Assembly (NCBI GenBank): GCA_017563185.1
Contig: JAFXIL010000037.1
Location: forward strand, 1 to 53,051
Source: Kiritimatiellia bacterium
GTDB taxonomy: Bacteria > Verrucomicrobiota > Kiritimatiellia > RFP12 > UBA1067
Reading direction: 5' to 3'
Length of the DNA stretch: 53,051 nt
A program made the position numbers and the translations under genes. Below are positions 1 to 8,894 of the stretch, in pieces (the stretch's first letter is position 1; every line of letters starts with the position of its first letter). Under the pieces are notes generated by a model. That model was given only the letters and a program-made list of their open reading frames with translations. It was not told the DNA's origin and made no database searches.

Positions 1-93
1 ATACCCGTTCCCATTCCGAACACGGAAGTCAAGCGCCTCATCGCCGAGGGTAGTGCGGGACCCGCCCGCGCGAGAGTAGGACGCCGCCGGCTC
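1..93 (+). rRNA. rrf: 5S ribosomal RNA, 3' part (5' end outside window)
   Basis: The conserved 5S internal segment CCATTCCGAACACGGAAGT is present, followed by the loop-E region and the 3' arm CGAGAGTAGG. About the first 25 bases lie outside the window. A run of eight T starts at 95, directly after the 3' end, and looks like the end of an rRNA operon. No other rRNA is visible. Confidence 0.93.
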
Positions 94-102
94 CTTTTTT
101 TT
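94..102 (+). terminator. T-tract after 5S rRNA
   Basis: Eight consecutive T follow the 5S 3' end. The terminal helix of 5S (partner outside the window) can act as the hairpin. This is the likely end of the rRNA operon. Confidence 0.5.
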
Positions 103-160
103 AGTTTGAAACCAGAAGTTCAAAATCCATAGTTCAAAGTTCGGAGCACAAGGGTTCAAG

Positions 161-1927
161 ATGAAAAAACATAGCGAAGTATTTTCTTTTCGTGGGTTCG
201 CCTTCGTGGCGGCGGTTGTTGCAGCGGCAGTGGCCGTGGCTACGCCGGTGAAGGTGGGCAATCCGGGCTTCATGTACAGCGTTCCCGGTTCGTTCCTGAC
301 GGTTGGCAGGTGCGAGAAGGGGAAGTACATGTTCAACACCTACTCCGGCCTCTGGCTGCGCAACGCAAGCACATGCTGGCGGGAGAACTTCTGCCGCCTC
401 GTGCCGTCGGTGGACGGCAAGGACGTGGCCGTGCGCGAGTGCGTGATGCGCGACGGCTGGCTTGAGGCGGCGACGGATAAGGGCGCGATTGAATTCGCCT
501 ACCTGAGCCCCGACGTAGTGCTCGTGCGCTCGAAGTCGCCAGAAATGCACATCCGCTTCGAGTTCCAGCATCCTCGCCAGAAGTACGACTTCCCCGCGAC
601 GTTCGGGCGCACCATCGACTACCTCCACTTCAATGCAGACCGCATCCTGATGGACACGCGCACGGGAGTGCGCGACCCCGACTGTGGCAACACCGTGCGA
701 GTCCATCCATCCAAGGACGGCATCGAAGTGGCCATCCTCGACATCCACACGGGCGACTGGGACGGAGACGAGGTGAAGGGCTCGTTCGAGGAGGCCGTCG
801 CCAGGCAGAAGGCGAGCTTCGAGCGGATGTACGCCTCGCTTCCCTCCGTGCCGAAGGAGTTCGAATGGGCGCGGCACGAGGCGGCGATCCTGTTCTGGAC
901 GACCATAGCGGGGCCGCGCGGGATGTTCAGGCGGCCGATGATGCTGATGAGCAACAACTGGATGAACAAGACCTGGAGCTGGGACCACGCGATCAACTCG
1001 CTCAGCCTGGGCTACCGCGACCAGGACGCCGCATGGGAGCAGTTCCGCTGCATGTTCGACTTCATGACCCCCGAGGGCATGATGCCCGACATGGTGTCCG
1101 ACGAGCAGATATTCTGGCTCGCCGTAAAGCCGCCCGTGCATGGCTGGGTGTTCTCGAAGCTGCGCGCGATGAAGGAGTTCCCGAGGGACAAGCTGGAGAT
1201 CCCCTACGCCCTCATCGAGAAGTGGACGAACTGGTGGCTCACGCGACGCGACTTCGACCACAACGGCCTCGCCGAGTATCTCGACGGCTGCGACTCGGGC
1301 TGGGACAACTCCACCGCCATCTGCATGAACCGCCCGCCGCTCGAGACGCCAGACCTCCAGGCGTTCCTCGTCCTCCAGATGGAATGCCTCGCCGACATCG
1401 CGAAGACTCTCGGAAGAGACGACGACTCCGCGTGGTGGACCGCACGCGCGAAGAAGATGCTCGATGCGACGGTGAGGATTCTCTTCGACGAGGACGGCGC
1501 GCCGCGTGTGCGGCGCCTGCGCGACGGCGGCTTCGACCGCGACTCCCTTTCGCTCGTCACGCGCCTGCCTCTCATCCTCGGGAAGCGCCTCCCGGAGAAG
1601 TGCCGCGCGAGGATGATCGCCGACATACGGGAGAAGGGCTTCATCACCGAATGGGGCCTCGCATCGGAGTCGGTGAACAGCCGCCACTACCATCCCGACG
1701 GGTACTGGAAAGGCCCGATCTGGGGGCCTTCCACCCTCATCGCGGTGGAGGGGCTGCGCGCATGCGGCGAGGACGCGCTTGCGGACGAGATATCGCTAAA
1801 GTTCTGCAAGCTGATAATGAAGTCCGGCTTTTCGGAGAACTTCGACGCGAAGACGGGCGAGGCGCGCCGCGACCCCGCCTACACGTGGACCGCCTCCGCG
1901 TTCCTCGTGCTTGCGCACGAACTCTAG
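161..1927 (+). CDS. Exported GH63/MGH1-like (alpha/alpha)6 glycoside hydrolase
   Basis: 588 residues. The hydrophobic N-terminus (residues 10-30, ending AVAVATP) is a signal peptide, so the enzyme should act outside the cytoplasm. The C-terminal two thirds look like the six-hairpin toroid of GH63/trehalase-type enzymes: WSWDH near residues 272-276, an acidic motif SGWDNS near 378, and the WKGPIWGPS signature near 516, followed by the usual YTWTASAFL end. Families of this kind are inverting enzymes that release glucose or mannose from alpha-linked substrates; the substrate here cannot be read from sequence. The residues before about 200 are not recognised and may be a beta-sandwich. There is no strong Shine-Dalgarno; this ATG was chosen because the signal peptide starts there. 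The gene stands alone between the 5S gene and a new promoter at 2016. Confidence 0.8.
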   Translation: MKKHSEVFSFRGFAFVAAVVAAAVAVATPVKVGNPGFMYSVPGSFLTVGRCEKGKYMFNTYSGLWLRNASTCWRENFCRLVPSVDGKDVAVRECVMRDGWLEAATDKGAIEFAYLSPDVVLVRSKSPEMHIRFEFQHPRQKYDFPATFGRTIDYLHFNADRILMDTRTGVRDPDCGNTVRVHPSKDGIEVAILDIHTGDWDGDEVKGSFEEAVARQKASFERMYASLPSVPKEFEWARHEAAILFWTTIAGPRGMFRRPMMLMSNNWMNKTWSWDHAINSLSLGYRDQDAAWEQFRCMFDFMTPEGMMPDMVSDEQIFWLAVKPPVHGWVFSKLRAMKEFPRDKLEIPYALIEKWTNWWLTRRDFDHNGLAEYLDGCDSGWDNSTAICMNRPPLETPDLQAFLVLQMECLADIAKTLGRDDDSAWWTARAKKMLDATVRILFDEDGAPRVRRLRDGGFDRDSLSLVTRLPLILGKRLPEKCRARMIADIREKGFITEWGLASESVNSRHYHPDGYWKGPIWGPSTLIAVEGLRACGEDALADEISLKFCKLIMKSGFSENFDAKTGEARRDPAYTWTASAFLVLAHEL

Positions 1928-2015
1928 GCAAATGCTTTTTCGCGCGTGATGCGCCGGCGGGCTGCATGGTGAAATGCGGCCCGAGAGAGAAATTTGCGTT
2001 TGCATATAATTAGCC

Positions 2016-2044
2016 TTGACTAACAGGGGGAGGGGTGTTATACT
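2016..2044 (+). promoter_or_regulatory. Sigma-70-type promoter of the SUMF/Ig-like gene pair
   Basis: TTGACT (2016-2021), 17 bp, TATACT (2039-2044). It lies upstream of the ATG at 2121 and inside a longer open frame that begins at 2016, which argues for the shorter start. Confidence 0.7.
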
Positions 2045-2120
2045 TGCCTTGGTCAAGTGGGGGTCTCGTTCGGCGCGGTGCGCCTGGCGAATCCGTACAG
2101 TAAAGGCAATAGGAGGAACA

Positions 2121-3353
2121 ATGAGAGGCATCAGAACCGCCCGCATGGGCATCGTCGCTGCGGGCTGCGCGTTTGCGGCATTCGCGGCGCAGGCCGTGAC
2201 GATCACCGTTGACAAGGTGCAGCAGCGCTGGCCGTGGAACAACAAGGTCGACATCACGTACACCGTCGCGGACGACAACCTCGACACGCACAATGCCAAG
2301 GTCGTTCTTACGACCGTCGTGAACGGCACTCTGTACGTTGCCTACGAAGGCGACATTAACGAGAACGCCGCGAGCGGAACATACACGGTCACGTGGGAGA
2401 ATCCCCCCACCGGCGTCAGGGCGGAAAACTGCACGATGACGGCCGCCTACTACTCCGATGCCGTCCCGGAGGGAGACGACTACATGATCGTCGAGCTCTC
2501 CACCGGCGTAGTCAAGTACGAGGGCGTCTGCCAGGCGAGCGGCAAGTTCGGCTCGCTCACCGGGCAGGAAATCTCCAACGCCAGATACAGCACCACCAGG
2601 CACTACGACGGCAAGCTGAATCAATTCCGGTTCAAGTACAAGACGTCGCACATGGTGCTGCGCAAGATTCCGGCCGGTACCTACTACACGGGCGACAACA
2701 ACGCAACGGAGTGGACGGTTGACAAGGCGTTCTACATGCAGCTCTTCCCCTACACCAACTACCAGTACTGGGATGTTTTTGACCTGATAAGCAGTGATAG
2801 GGTTTCATCCCAGCAGGATGACAAGGCCAGATCATTGACTTGGAATGACATACGTGGATCGGTCGATCCGCTGTCGCCTTCCGCCCCCGCGACATCCGAC
2901 CCGAAGAACGTGGTGAGGTGGCTGAACGGCAGAGTGGCGGGCACGTTGCCGGGCAGATTCGATCTTCCTACGATGGTGATGCGCGAAATCGCGTGCCGCG
3001 CCGGCACATCCACGACTTATTTCTGGCCCAGCAACAACGCCGGCGACGCATACAAGTACGCATCCTTCGGCAGCGGCTACACCGACGTCGGCACTAAGCT
3101 GCCCAACAACTGGGGCATATACGACATGGTGGGGCTCGACTGGGAATTCTGCCTTGACGTCAATGGGGGAAGCCGTGCGGAAGGGCACGAGAACGATCCG
3201 TTCGCGCCGCTTCTCGGCAGCGACGGCAACCGCGTGGTTCATGGCAACGACTGCTATGGCAAAGCCGCAGACATGAATTCGGCCAGATTCTCGTCCGCCA
3301 ACCCCGGCAGGGCACAGTACGTTTTCCGCCTCGCGTACTATCCGGCGCAGTAA
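2121..3353 (+). CDS. Secreted SUMF-domain (formylglycine-enzyme-like) protein
   Basis: 410 residues. The start is fixed by AGGAGG at 2111-2116 and by a signal peptide (about residues 1-25, ending FAAQA). Residues 26-110 form a beta-rich module opening VQQRWPWNNKVDITYTV, which recurs in the giant protein at 29253. Residues about 170-405 follow the SUMF/C-type-lectin-like fold (VLRKIPAGTYYTGDN, GIYDMVGLDWEFCLDVNG, ending FRLAYYP). True formylglycine-generating enzymes need a C-x(4)-C copper site; I do not see it, so this is probably a binding or structural relative rather than a sulfatase activator. The following gene starts 13 bases after the stop and is probably co-transcribed. Confidence 0.78.
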   Translation: MRGIRTARMGIVAAGCAFAAFAAQAVTITVDKVQQRWPWNNKVDITYTVADDNLDTHNAKVVLTTVVNGTLYVAYEGDINENAASGTYTVTWENPPTGVRAENCTMTAAYYSDAVPEGDDYMIVELSTGVVKYEGVCQASGKFGSLTGQEISNARYSTTRHYDGKLNQFRFKYKTSHMVLRKIPAGTYYTGDNNATEWTVDKAFYMQLFPYTNYQYWDVFDLISSDRVSSQQDDKARSLTWNDIRGSVDPLSPSAPATSDPKNVVRWLNGRVAGTLPGRFDLPTMVMREIACRAGTSTTYFWPSNNAGDAYKYASFGSGYTDVGTKLPNNWGIYDMVGLDWEFCLDVNGGSRAEGHENDPFAPLLGSDGNRVVHGNDCYGKAADMNSARFSSANPGRAQYVFRLAYYPAQ

Positions 3354-3365
3354 GGAGGTGCGCAC

Positions 3366-4226
3366 ATGAAACTGCAACTTGCGCTTGCATTTGCCGCGGC
3401 GGCGTTCGCGGTGTTTGCGGACGACGCGCCGGACGCGACGTCCAACCCGATCAAGTACAGTCTCGACACCTGCTCCCAGCCCCGCGTGCTGCGGACGCAG
3501 GCCGAAGTGGCGATGCTCTGGGAGGCGACGTACAAAGCCGGCGAGACCGTCACGCGCACCGCGCCGGACGGCACGTCTTCCACGCTTGTCGGAAACGCCG
3601 CCACGGGCGGTTCCGTGGCGCTCGGCGTCAATGCCGGCGGTCTCTGGACGTTCACGAACTCGGCTGAGGGCGAAGCGACGTTTGCCGTGCGCCACTCGGC
3701 GTACGGCACCCTCGGCGACGGCACAGTCGCCTCGCCGGCGAAGATAGTGGACGTCATGGAGCTCTTCGAGATGGCGACCGCGGGGACTGTCGGCGACGGG
3801 TACGTCTATACCTTCGTCGGCGTGCCTGGCGCGTCGCCGCTTCCGCCCATCGGCTTAATTGCCGAAGCGGCGGGCGACGGGTTGTGGAAGCTGGTCGCCG
3901 ATCCGGATGTAGTCGTTTCCGGAAGCCGCGTCTATCTGCTCGACACGAGGCAGGGCGGGCCGGACCGCACGGTAAACGTGCGCCGCGGCTACTCGATAGC
4001 CTATTCGGGCGACGACTGGGCCCGCGATGCGTCGGCGGAATCCACGGTCACGGTGAAGACGCCGACCGGCGTAGAGACGTCGCAGAGCTTCACGGGAACG
4101 GACGCCACTCCGTTCGTGGCCACGAAGAGGGGCGAGTACACGGTGACGATGACCGCGGGCGGCAAGACGATGACGGCCGTGATCACCTACGCGCCGGGAG
4201 CCGGGTTCATAGTATTCGTCGAGTGA
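3366..4226 (+). CDS. Secreted Ig-like beta-sandwich protein, function unknown
   Basis: 286 residues. An AGGAGG overlapping the previous stop codon (3353-3359) and a cleavable signal peptide (MKLQLALAFAAAAFAVFA) support this start. The mature protein appears to hold two similar Ig-like segments. Each has a YSxDxW/EATYKAGE-type opening, a T.T.PTG/APDG strand and a GEYTVTMTAGGKTMTA-type end (residues about 45-110 and 205-285). The protein ends soon after a short hydrophobic stretch. No catalytic motif is seen. It is probably the partner of the SUMF protein upstream, since the two share a promoter and are followed by a terminator. Confidence 0.72.
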   Translation: MKLQLALAFAAAAFAVFADDAPDATSNPIKYSLDTCSQPRVLRTQAEVAMLWEATYKAGETVTRTAPDGTSSTLVGNAATGGSVALGVNAGGLWTFTNSAEGEATFAVRHSAYGTLGDGTVASPAKIVDVMELFEMATAGTVGDGYVYTFVGVPGASPLPPIGLIAEAAGDGLWKLVADPDVVVSGSRVYLLDTRQGGPDRTVNVRRGYSIAYSGDDWARDASAESTVTVKTPTGVETSQSFTGTDATPFVATKRGEYTVTMTAGGKTMTAVITYAPGAGFIVFVE

Positions 4227-4260
4227 CGCAGTCCGCCAGAGTCCTGCGGCGGAAGCGGAG

Positions 4261-4285
4261 GGACGGCCCGGCGGGCCGTCCTTTT
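4261..4285 (+). terminator. Intrinsic terminator
   Basis: Perfect 9-bp stem GGACGGCCC/GGGCCGTCC with a 3-base loop, followed by TTTT. It ends the 2121-4226 pair. Confidence 0.88.
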
Positions 4286-4299
4286 CTGCAAATCCGCAT

Positions 4300-4329
4300 T
4301 TGACCGGCCGGGCGGAGTTGGAGTATAAT
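4300..4329 (+). promoter_or_regulatory. Sigma-70-type promoter of the HzsA-related gene
   Basis: TTGACC (4300-4305), 18 bp, TATAAT (4324-4329), directly after the terminator and 35 bases before the ATG at 4365. Confidence 0.78.
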
Positions 4330-4364
4330 ATCGGCGCACAAAAATTTAAAAGGAGAAGGCTCGG

Positions 4365-7130
4365 ATGAAACGGAGTTTCAGATTCCTGCCTGTCGCGGCG
4401 GCGTTCTGCGCACTGACGGCCGGCGCGGTGGAGACGCGTCCGCATGCGGATTTCCTCGACGAGGGAGTGCGCACGCGCGCGAGCCAGTGCCTGATGAACC
4501 TCGCGGGCATCACCTCGGGCGGACGCACCGTGCCGGGTGCCGCGGCGGTGGACCGCCATGGTCTAGGCAACGGCTACGAGACGAAGTGGGGGCTCGAGAT
4601 CGGCCATCTGCGCGAAGGTGCGAACTGCGTGTATCGCGGCTTCGACTTCTCCACGCCCGAGGCGCGCGCGCTCGAGTTCCACGTGTCGTCGGGAATGCAG
4701 GATTCGTGCATGGAGCTCTACGACGCGGACGGCGGGAAGCTGCTGGGGACGGTTTTCTCCCCGTACACCGGCGACTGGAAGAAGTACGTGACGGTGAAGT
4801 TCACGCTTCCGGATTCGGCGGCGGCGGTGAAGAATCTCAAAGTCCGCTTCCGCCATGCGAAGAGGGGGGACCGGCCGCCGGCGGCAGGCGTCCGGCGTGA
4901 CAGCATTCCGCCGCCGGACGTTGTGCCGGGCGGCGCGGTGGCGCTCGTGATGCGCCGCGACCTGCGTCCGTCGCACGTCTATACCTACCACGTCGAGGGC
5001 CTCTCGAAGGGCGGCGGGCTGTACGTGGCCGACTTCGCGAAGGGAGAGGTGCGGAGGCTTGTGGACTCCGCGGAGGGCATCGTCCTCGACGCGCAGGTCT
5101 CGTACGACGGCAGGCAGATTCTCTTCAGCTGGAAGAGGACCATGAACGAGCCGTTCGCCGTCTGGAGGATCAACGCCGACGGCACGGGGCTCGCGAAGGT
5201 GATCTCCGGCCCGTGCAACAACCAGAACGCCTGCTGGCTGCCGGACGGCGGAATCGCGTTCACTTCGGACCGCAAGCCCGCCTTCGCGTATTGCTGGACT
5301 TCCACTTCGCCGGTCCTGTACCGCGCGGACGGCGACGGGAAGAACGTGACGCGCCTCTCGGCGAACTATCTCACGGACTTCACGCCGTCCGTGATGCGCG
5401 ACGGGCGGATCCTCTTCAGCCGCTGGGAGTATGTGGACCGCCCCGCGATCCCGATCCAGAGCCTATGGGCGATCCAGCCGGACGGCACCGGGCTCTCGGG
5501 CGTATTCGGAAACCGCGTCCTCTCCCCCGCCACCTTCATGTTCGCCCACGACGTCCCCGGCCGCGCCGGCGTTTACCTCTGCATAATGACGTCGCACAAC
5601 GGCCCGTGCAGCGGCGCGGTGGGGCTCATAGACGTGTCGCTCGGCGGAAACGCGCAGAAGGCGATACGCAACCTCACGTCCGAAGTGCACGTGCCGCCCG
5701 TGGAGGACGGCATACGCGGCAACGGCGTTCGCGGGCCCTACACCACGCCGTTCCCTGTTGACGGCGAGCGCTATCTGGTGTCCTGCGCCGGCAACGTGCA
5801 GCTGCGCCGCTACGACTCCGCGGGCGCGCGCACTCTTCTCCACGCGCCTGGCGACGGGCTAGGGTGGTATTCGCCGCAGCCGCTCGCGCCGCGCGCGAGG
5901 CTGGCCGCGCAGCGCGCGAACGTGCGCAATGCGGAGCTGGGGCCGTTCGCCGAGGTCGTGGTGCAGGACGTGGCGATCGGCCTTGAAGGGCATGTGAAGC
6001 CCGGCGAGATCAAGCGCATCGCCGTAGTCCAGGAGATGGAGAAGGACATCCGGGCCGAGACGCATCTCAGGCAGTTCGGCTTCCAGTTCCCCGTGGTGAG
6101 CTGCGGCGCAACGTACGCCCCCAAGCGCGTGTGGGGATTCGCGAAGGTGGAGGCCGACGGCAGCGCCCACTTCCTGGCGCCCGCGAACGTGCCCATCTAC
6201 TTCCTTCCGCTCGACGCGGAGGGGCGCGCCCTCCAGAGAATGCGCACCTTCACGCACTTCATGCCCGGCGAGAGGCAGAGCTGCATCGGCTGCCATGCGG
6301 ACCGCAACTACGTGTCGGTCTCTCCGGCGCAGATCGGCAAGTCGATCGCCGCGCAGCGCGCGCCCGAGCCGCTGGTGCCGCCGCCGTGGGGCAGAGACGA
6401 CGGCTTCAGCTTCGCGCGCACCGTCCAGCCCGTCCTCAACCGCCACTGCGTCAAGTGCCACAGCGGCGACGACGGCGCGCCAGAGCCGGAGCTCACCGGC
6501 GACCGCACCGACTACTTCAACGTCGCCTACGAGAACCTCGCGCGCAGGGGAACGGGCGCGGAGAGCGGCGGCGACGTGAGGGCGTACATGAAGAACTTCG
6601 GCAGGAACCCCTACACCAGCTGGATCCCCACCTTCAACGGCCTCGAGGAGAACATTCTCTGGATCACGCCGAAGACGTGGGGCAGCCCGGTGAGCAAGCT
6701 CTCGCAGATCGTCGCCTCGGGCCATCCCGGCAAGAACGGGAAGCCGCGCGTGCGCCTTACGGACGACGAGCGGCTGCGCATCCACATGTGGATCGACCTC
6801 GACGTTCCCTACTACGGCACGTCGCAGAGCCGTCAGAACGACCTGCGCGGCTGCCGCCGCGTGCTTCCGAAGTCGCTTCTTGACTTGAAGGCCGACATCG
6901 AGAAGCGCAAGGGCGTGAAGCTGCCGTACCAGTTCTATGTGCGCTACGACCGCCCCGAGCGCAACCCCTGGCTGAAGGAGGGGCTTGCGAAGGGAATCTT
7001 CAAGGGCAGGGACGATCCCGACTACAAGATGCTCCTCGCGGAAATCGAGAAGGCGAGGCCGATGCTCGACCTACGCAACGACGTGGACTTCCGCGACGTG
7101 ATATGGCAGGCGGACGCCGCGCAGAGGTAG
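4365..7130 (+). CDS. HzsA-related exported protein: beta-propeller plus two CXXCH haem motifs
   Basis: 921 residues with a signal peptide (ending ALTAGAVE) and AGGAG upstream. Residues about 40-170 look like a carbohydrate-binding-type beta-sandwich. Residues about 195-500 carry TolB-like propeller blades (SYDGRQILFSWKR, WRINADGTGL, WLPDGGIAFTSDR, VMRDGRILFSRWEYVD). The middle and C-terminal parts match the hydrazine-synthase-alpha-related family, with CIGCH at residue 640 and CVKCH at 695 for covalent haem c. Such proteins are common in PVC bacteria that do not perform anammox, so hydrazine synthesis should not be inferred; an extracytoplasmic redox or peroxidase-like role is possible. A divergent paralogue lies at 45557. 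The downstream gene starts 68 bases later and is probably in the same operon. Confidence 0.82.
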   Translation: MKRSFRFLPVAAAFCALTAGAVETRPHADFLDEGVRTRASQCLMNLAGITSGGRTVPGAAAVDRHGLGNGYETKWGLEIGHLREGANCVYRGFDFSTPEARALEFHVSSGMQDSCMELYDADGGKLLGTVFSPYTGDWKKYVTVKFTLPDSAAAVKNLKVRFRHAKRGDRPPAAGVRRDSIPPPDVVPGGAVALVMRRDLRPSHVYTYHVEGLSKGGGLYVADFAKGEVRRLVDSAEGIVLDAQVSYDGRQILFSWKRTMNEPFAVWRINADGTGLAKVISGPCNNQNACWLPDGGIAFTSDRKPAFAYCWTSTSPVLYRADGDGKNVTRLSANYLTDFTPSVMRDGRILFSRWEYVDRPAIPIQSLWAIQPDGTGLSGVFGNRVLSPATFMFAHDVPGRAGVYLCIMTSHNGPCSGAVGLIDVSLGGNAQKAIRNLTSEVHVPPVEDGIRGNGVRGPYTTPFPVDGERYLVSCAGNVQLRRYDSAGARTLLHAPGDGLGWYSPQPLAPRARLAAQRANVRNAELGPFAEVVVQDVAIGLEGHVKPGEIKRIAVVQEMEKDIRAETHLRQFGFQFPVVSCGATYAPKRVWGFAKVEADGSAHFLAPANVPIYFLPLDAEGRALQRMRTFTHFMPGERQSCIGCHADRNYVSVSPAQIGKSIAAQRAPEPLVPPPWGRDDGFSFARTVQPVLNRHCVKCHSGDDGAPEPELTGDRTDYFNVAYENLARRGTGAESGGDVRAYMKNFGRNPYTSWIPTFNGLEENILWITPKTWGSPVSKLSQIVASGHPGKNGKPRVRLTDDERLRIHMWIDLDVPYYGTSQSRQNDLRGCRRVLPKSLLDLKADIEKRKGVKLPYQFYVRYDRPERNPWLKEGLAKGIFKGRDDPDYKMLLAEIEKARPMLDLRNDVDFRDVIWQADAAQR

Positions 7131-7198
7131 TTCCGTCCCGCGCCGGAGGCATCGCCCCGCGACAATCCACGGCAAGCAACAAAAGGAGACCGAAGAGG

Positions 7199-8764
7199 AT
7201 GAAGAAGACTGCAATGCTCGCGGCGCTGTTCGCCGCCGGCGCCGCGTTCGCCGCCACGCCGGCCAATTTCGCGGCGGAGGCAAAAGGCTATCTCGCCGCG
7301 CATGAGGTGACAGGCGTTGATTCGTTCCAGAGTCTGCTCAGGCTGATCGGCGAACCGTGCGGGGAGGCCGTAGCCGTGGACGCTGCGGTGCAGCCGCGCC
7401 ACAAGGCGAGAAAGGTGAGATGCTGGGGGCCGATGATGCTCTCCGCCTTCAGGTCGTGGGGCATCGCGGCGGAGGAGTTCGACCCCGATGCCGCGGCGCG
7501 CGGCGACCTGCCGGACGTGCTGTTCGTGACGCAGGGGCCCGGATACTCGCAGGGCGACGTCGATATGATTTTCCGCACGGCGGCAGAAGGCGTGCACGTG
7601 GTAACGCTCAACTCGACGGACCAGTGGAGCCGCGAGATCGCGAAGCGCCTTGGCTTCTCGTATGACGGCGTGCTCACGATCGGCTCGCCATCCGACGGCG
7701 GCGCGATCATTCCGTGCTGTCCCAAGCTGTTTGAGGGATTTCCCGCGAAGCCCAGGCTCGACGCCGAGCTTGGAGCGATCGGCAAGTGGCTGCATGGAAT
7801 GTACCTCACCGGCGACAGGTGCCTCATGTGCGCGGCGGACGCCGGGCAGGGGCGCATCGCGACGGCGGTGGCGCAGTATCCTGTTGGCCGCGGCGCGGTG
7901 ACGCTTTTCGGCCCGCGCCTCTACGAGACGCCGAACGCGCCCGTGTGCAGGCGCCTGCTCCTCAACCTGATCGAGCTCATGCCGCCCGCGCCGAAGGCGC
8001 TGAAGATGCCGTTCGTGTATCATCCGGCCCCGCCGGAGGGGAAGCCGTACTTCGAGCTGCGCGTGCCCGGCACGTGCGACGAATATCTCACCGAGGCGCG
8101 CCCGAGGGACCACATCTGGCATCTCGGCTTCTTCTTCTCGTGGAAGTTCATCAACGGGCGCAACTTCTGGGAGCCGCACGACAGGCGCACGAAGAACCGC
8201 GTCGTGTCGCACGGCGAGACCGCGACGGCGGACGGCGCGCTTTTCGAGAGCGAGATCTCGTACGAGCTTGACGGCCGCGCCATCCTCCGCGAGAGGCGCA
8301 CGGTGAAGGCGACCGTGAAGCCGAACGGAGACTATTCGTTCGACTGGACCGGGCGCTTCGAGGCCCTTGACGACCTTGCCTTCACCGCGAGCGCGCCGCA
8401 GTGGGACAAGGAGAAGGGCACCTGCAACGGAAACGGCTACGCCGGGCTTTCGATGCGCCTTGCGCGGAACTCGGCCTTCGACTTCGCCTACACGAACTCG
8501 GTCGGCTCGGTGAACGCCCGCTGCTACGGCGACAAGGCGGAGCGCATCGACGTATACGCCAGGTCGAAGCGCACCGGCGAGACGACGCGCATCTCGTTCA
8601 TCGCCGACAGGCCCACCACGAACTACACGCTGCATTGGCCGGAGAAGAACGCCCCCGACGGGTTCCACTTCGTGGCGTTTCCCGAGATGTTCAACACCAC
8701 GATGAAGATGGCCAGGGGCGAGAAGCGCGATTTCCACTACGAGGTGGAAGTGTCGCGGCGCTGA
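7199..8764 (+). CDS. Exported ThuA/GATase-like plus DUF6807 (PmoA-like) protein
   Basis: 521 residues. The start is set by AGGAG at 7184 and the signal peptide (MKKTAMLAALFAAGAAFA). Residues about 60-290 look like a flavodoxin/class-I-amidotransferase fold of the ThuA type (DVLFVTQGPGYSQGDVDMI; GRGAVTLFGPRLYE). Residues about 300-521 resemble DUF6807, annotated as PmoA-like in Planctomycetes and Verrucomicrobia (RPRDHIWHLGFFFSWKFING, then alternating beta strands). The name is historical and no methane oxidation is implied; such proteins usually sit with polysaccharide or sugar-oxidation genes. It probably shares a transcript with the HzsA-related gene before it. Confidence 0.72.
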   Translation: MKKTAMLAALFAAGAAFAATPANFAAEAKGYLAAHEVTGVDSFQSLLRLIGEPCGEAVAVDAAVQPRHKARKVRCWGPMMLSAFRSWGIAAEEFDPDAAARGDLPDVLFVTQGPGYSQGDVDMIFRTAAEGVHVVTLNSTDQWSREIAKRLGFSYDGVLTIGSPSDGGAIIPCCPKLFEGFPAKPRLDAELGAIGKWLHGMYLTGDRCLMCAADAGQGRIATAVAQYPVGRGAVTLFGPRLYETPNAPVCRRLLLNLIELMPPAPKALKMPFVYHPAPPEGKPYFELRVPGTCDEYLTEARPRDHIWHLGFFFSWKFINGRNFWEPHDRRTKNRVVSHGETATADGALFESEISYELDGRAILRERRTVKATVKPNGDYSFDWTGRFEALDDLAFTASAPQWDKEKGTCNGNGYAGLSMRLARNSAFDFAYTNSVGSVNARCYGDKAERIDVYARSKRTGETTRISFIADRPTTNYTLHWPEKNAPDGFHFVAFPEMFNTTMKMARGEKRDFHYEVEVSRR

Positions 8765-8803
8765 TTCGTCCAAATTCCCGTTTCGGTTTCGGCCGGCCTG
8801 ATA

Positions 8804-8832
8804 TTGACATGCCGCCGGTGATTTGATATGCT
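8804..8832 (+). promoter_or_regulatory. Consensus sigma-70 promoter of the 2365-residue surface protein
   Basis: TTGACA (8804-8809), 17 bp, TATGCT (8827-8832). The longer open frame beginning at 8823 starts inside this promoter, so the ATG at 8895 is the real start. Confidence 0.82.
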
Positions 8833-8894
8833 TGTACTGTGAACATGGCAGCAGTTTTGCCATGAAGTCAGTTTGCAAGCAAGGAGCGGTTGGC

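Noticed and set aside
4365-7130. Hydrazine synthase of anammox
   Set aside because: Only the alpha-related fold is present, the other subunits are absent from the window, and such relatives are common outside anammox bacteria.
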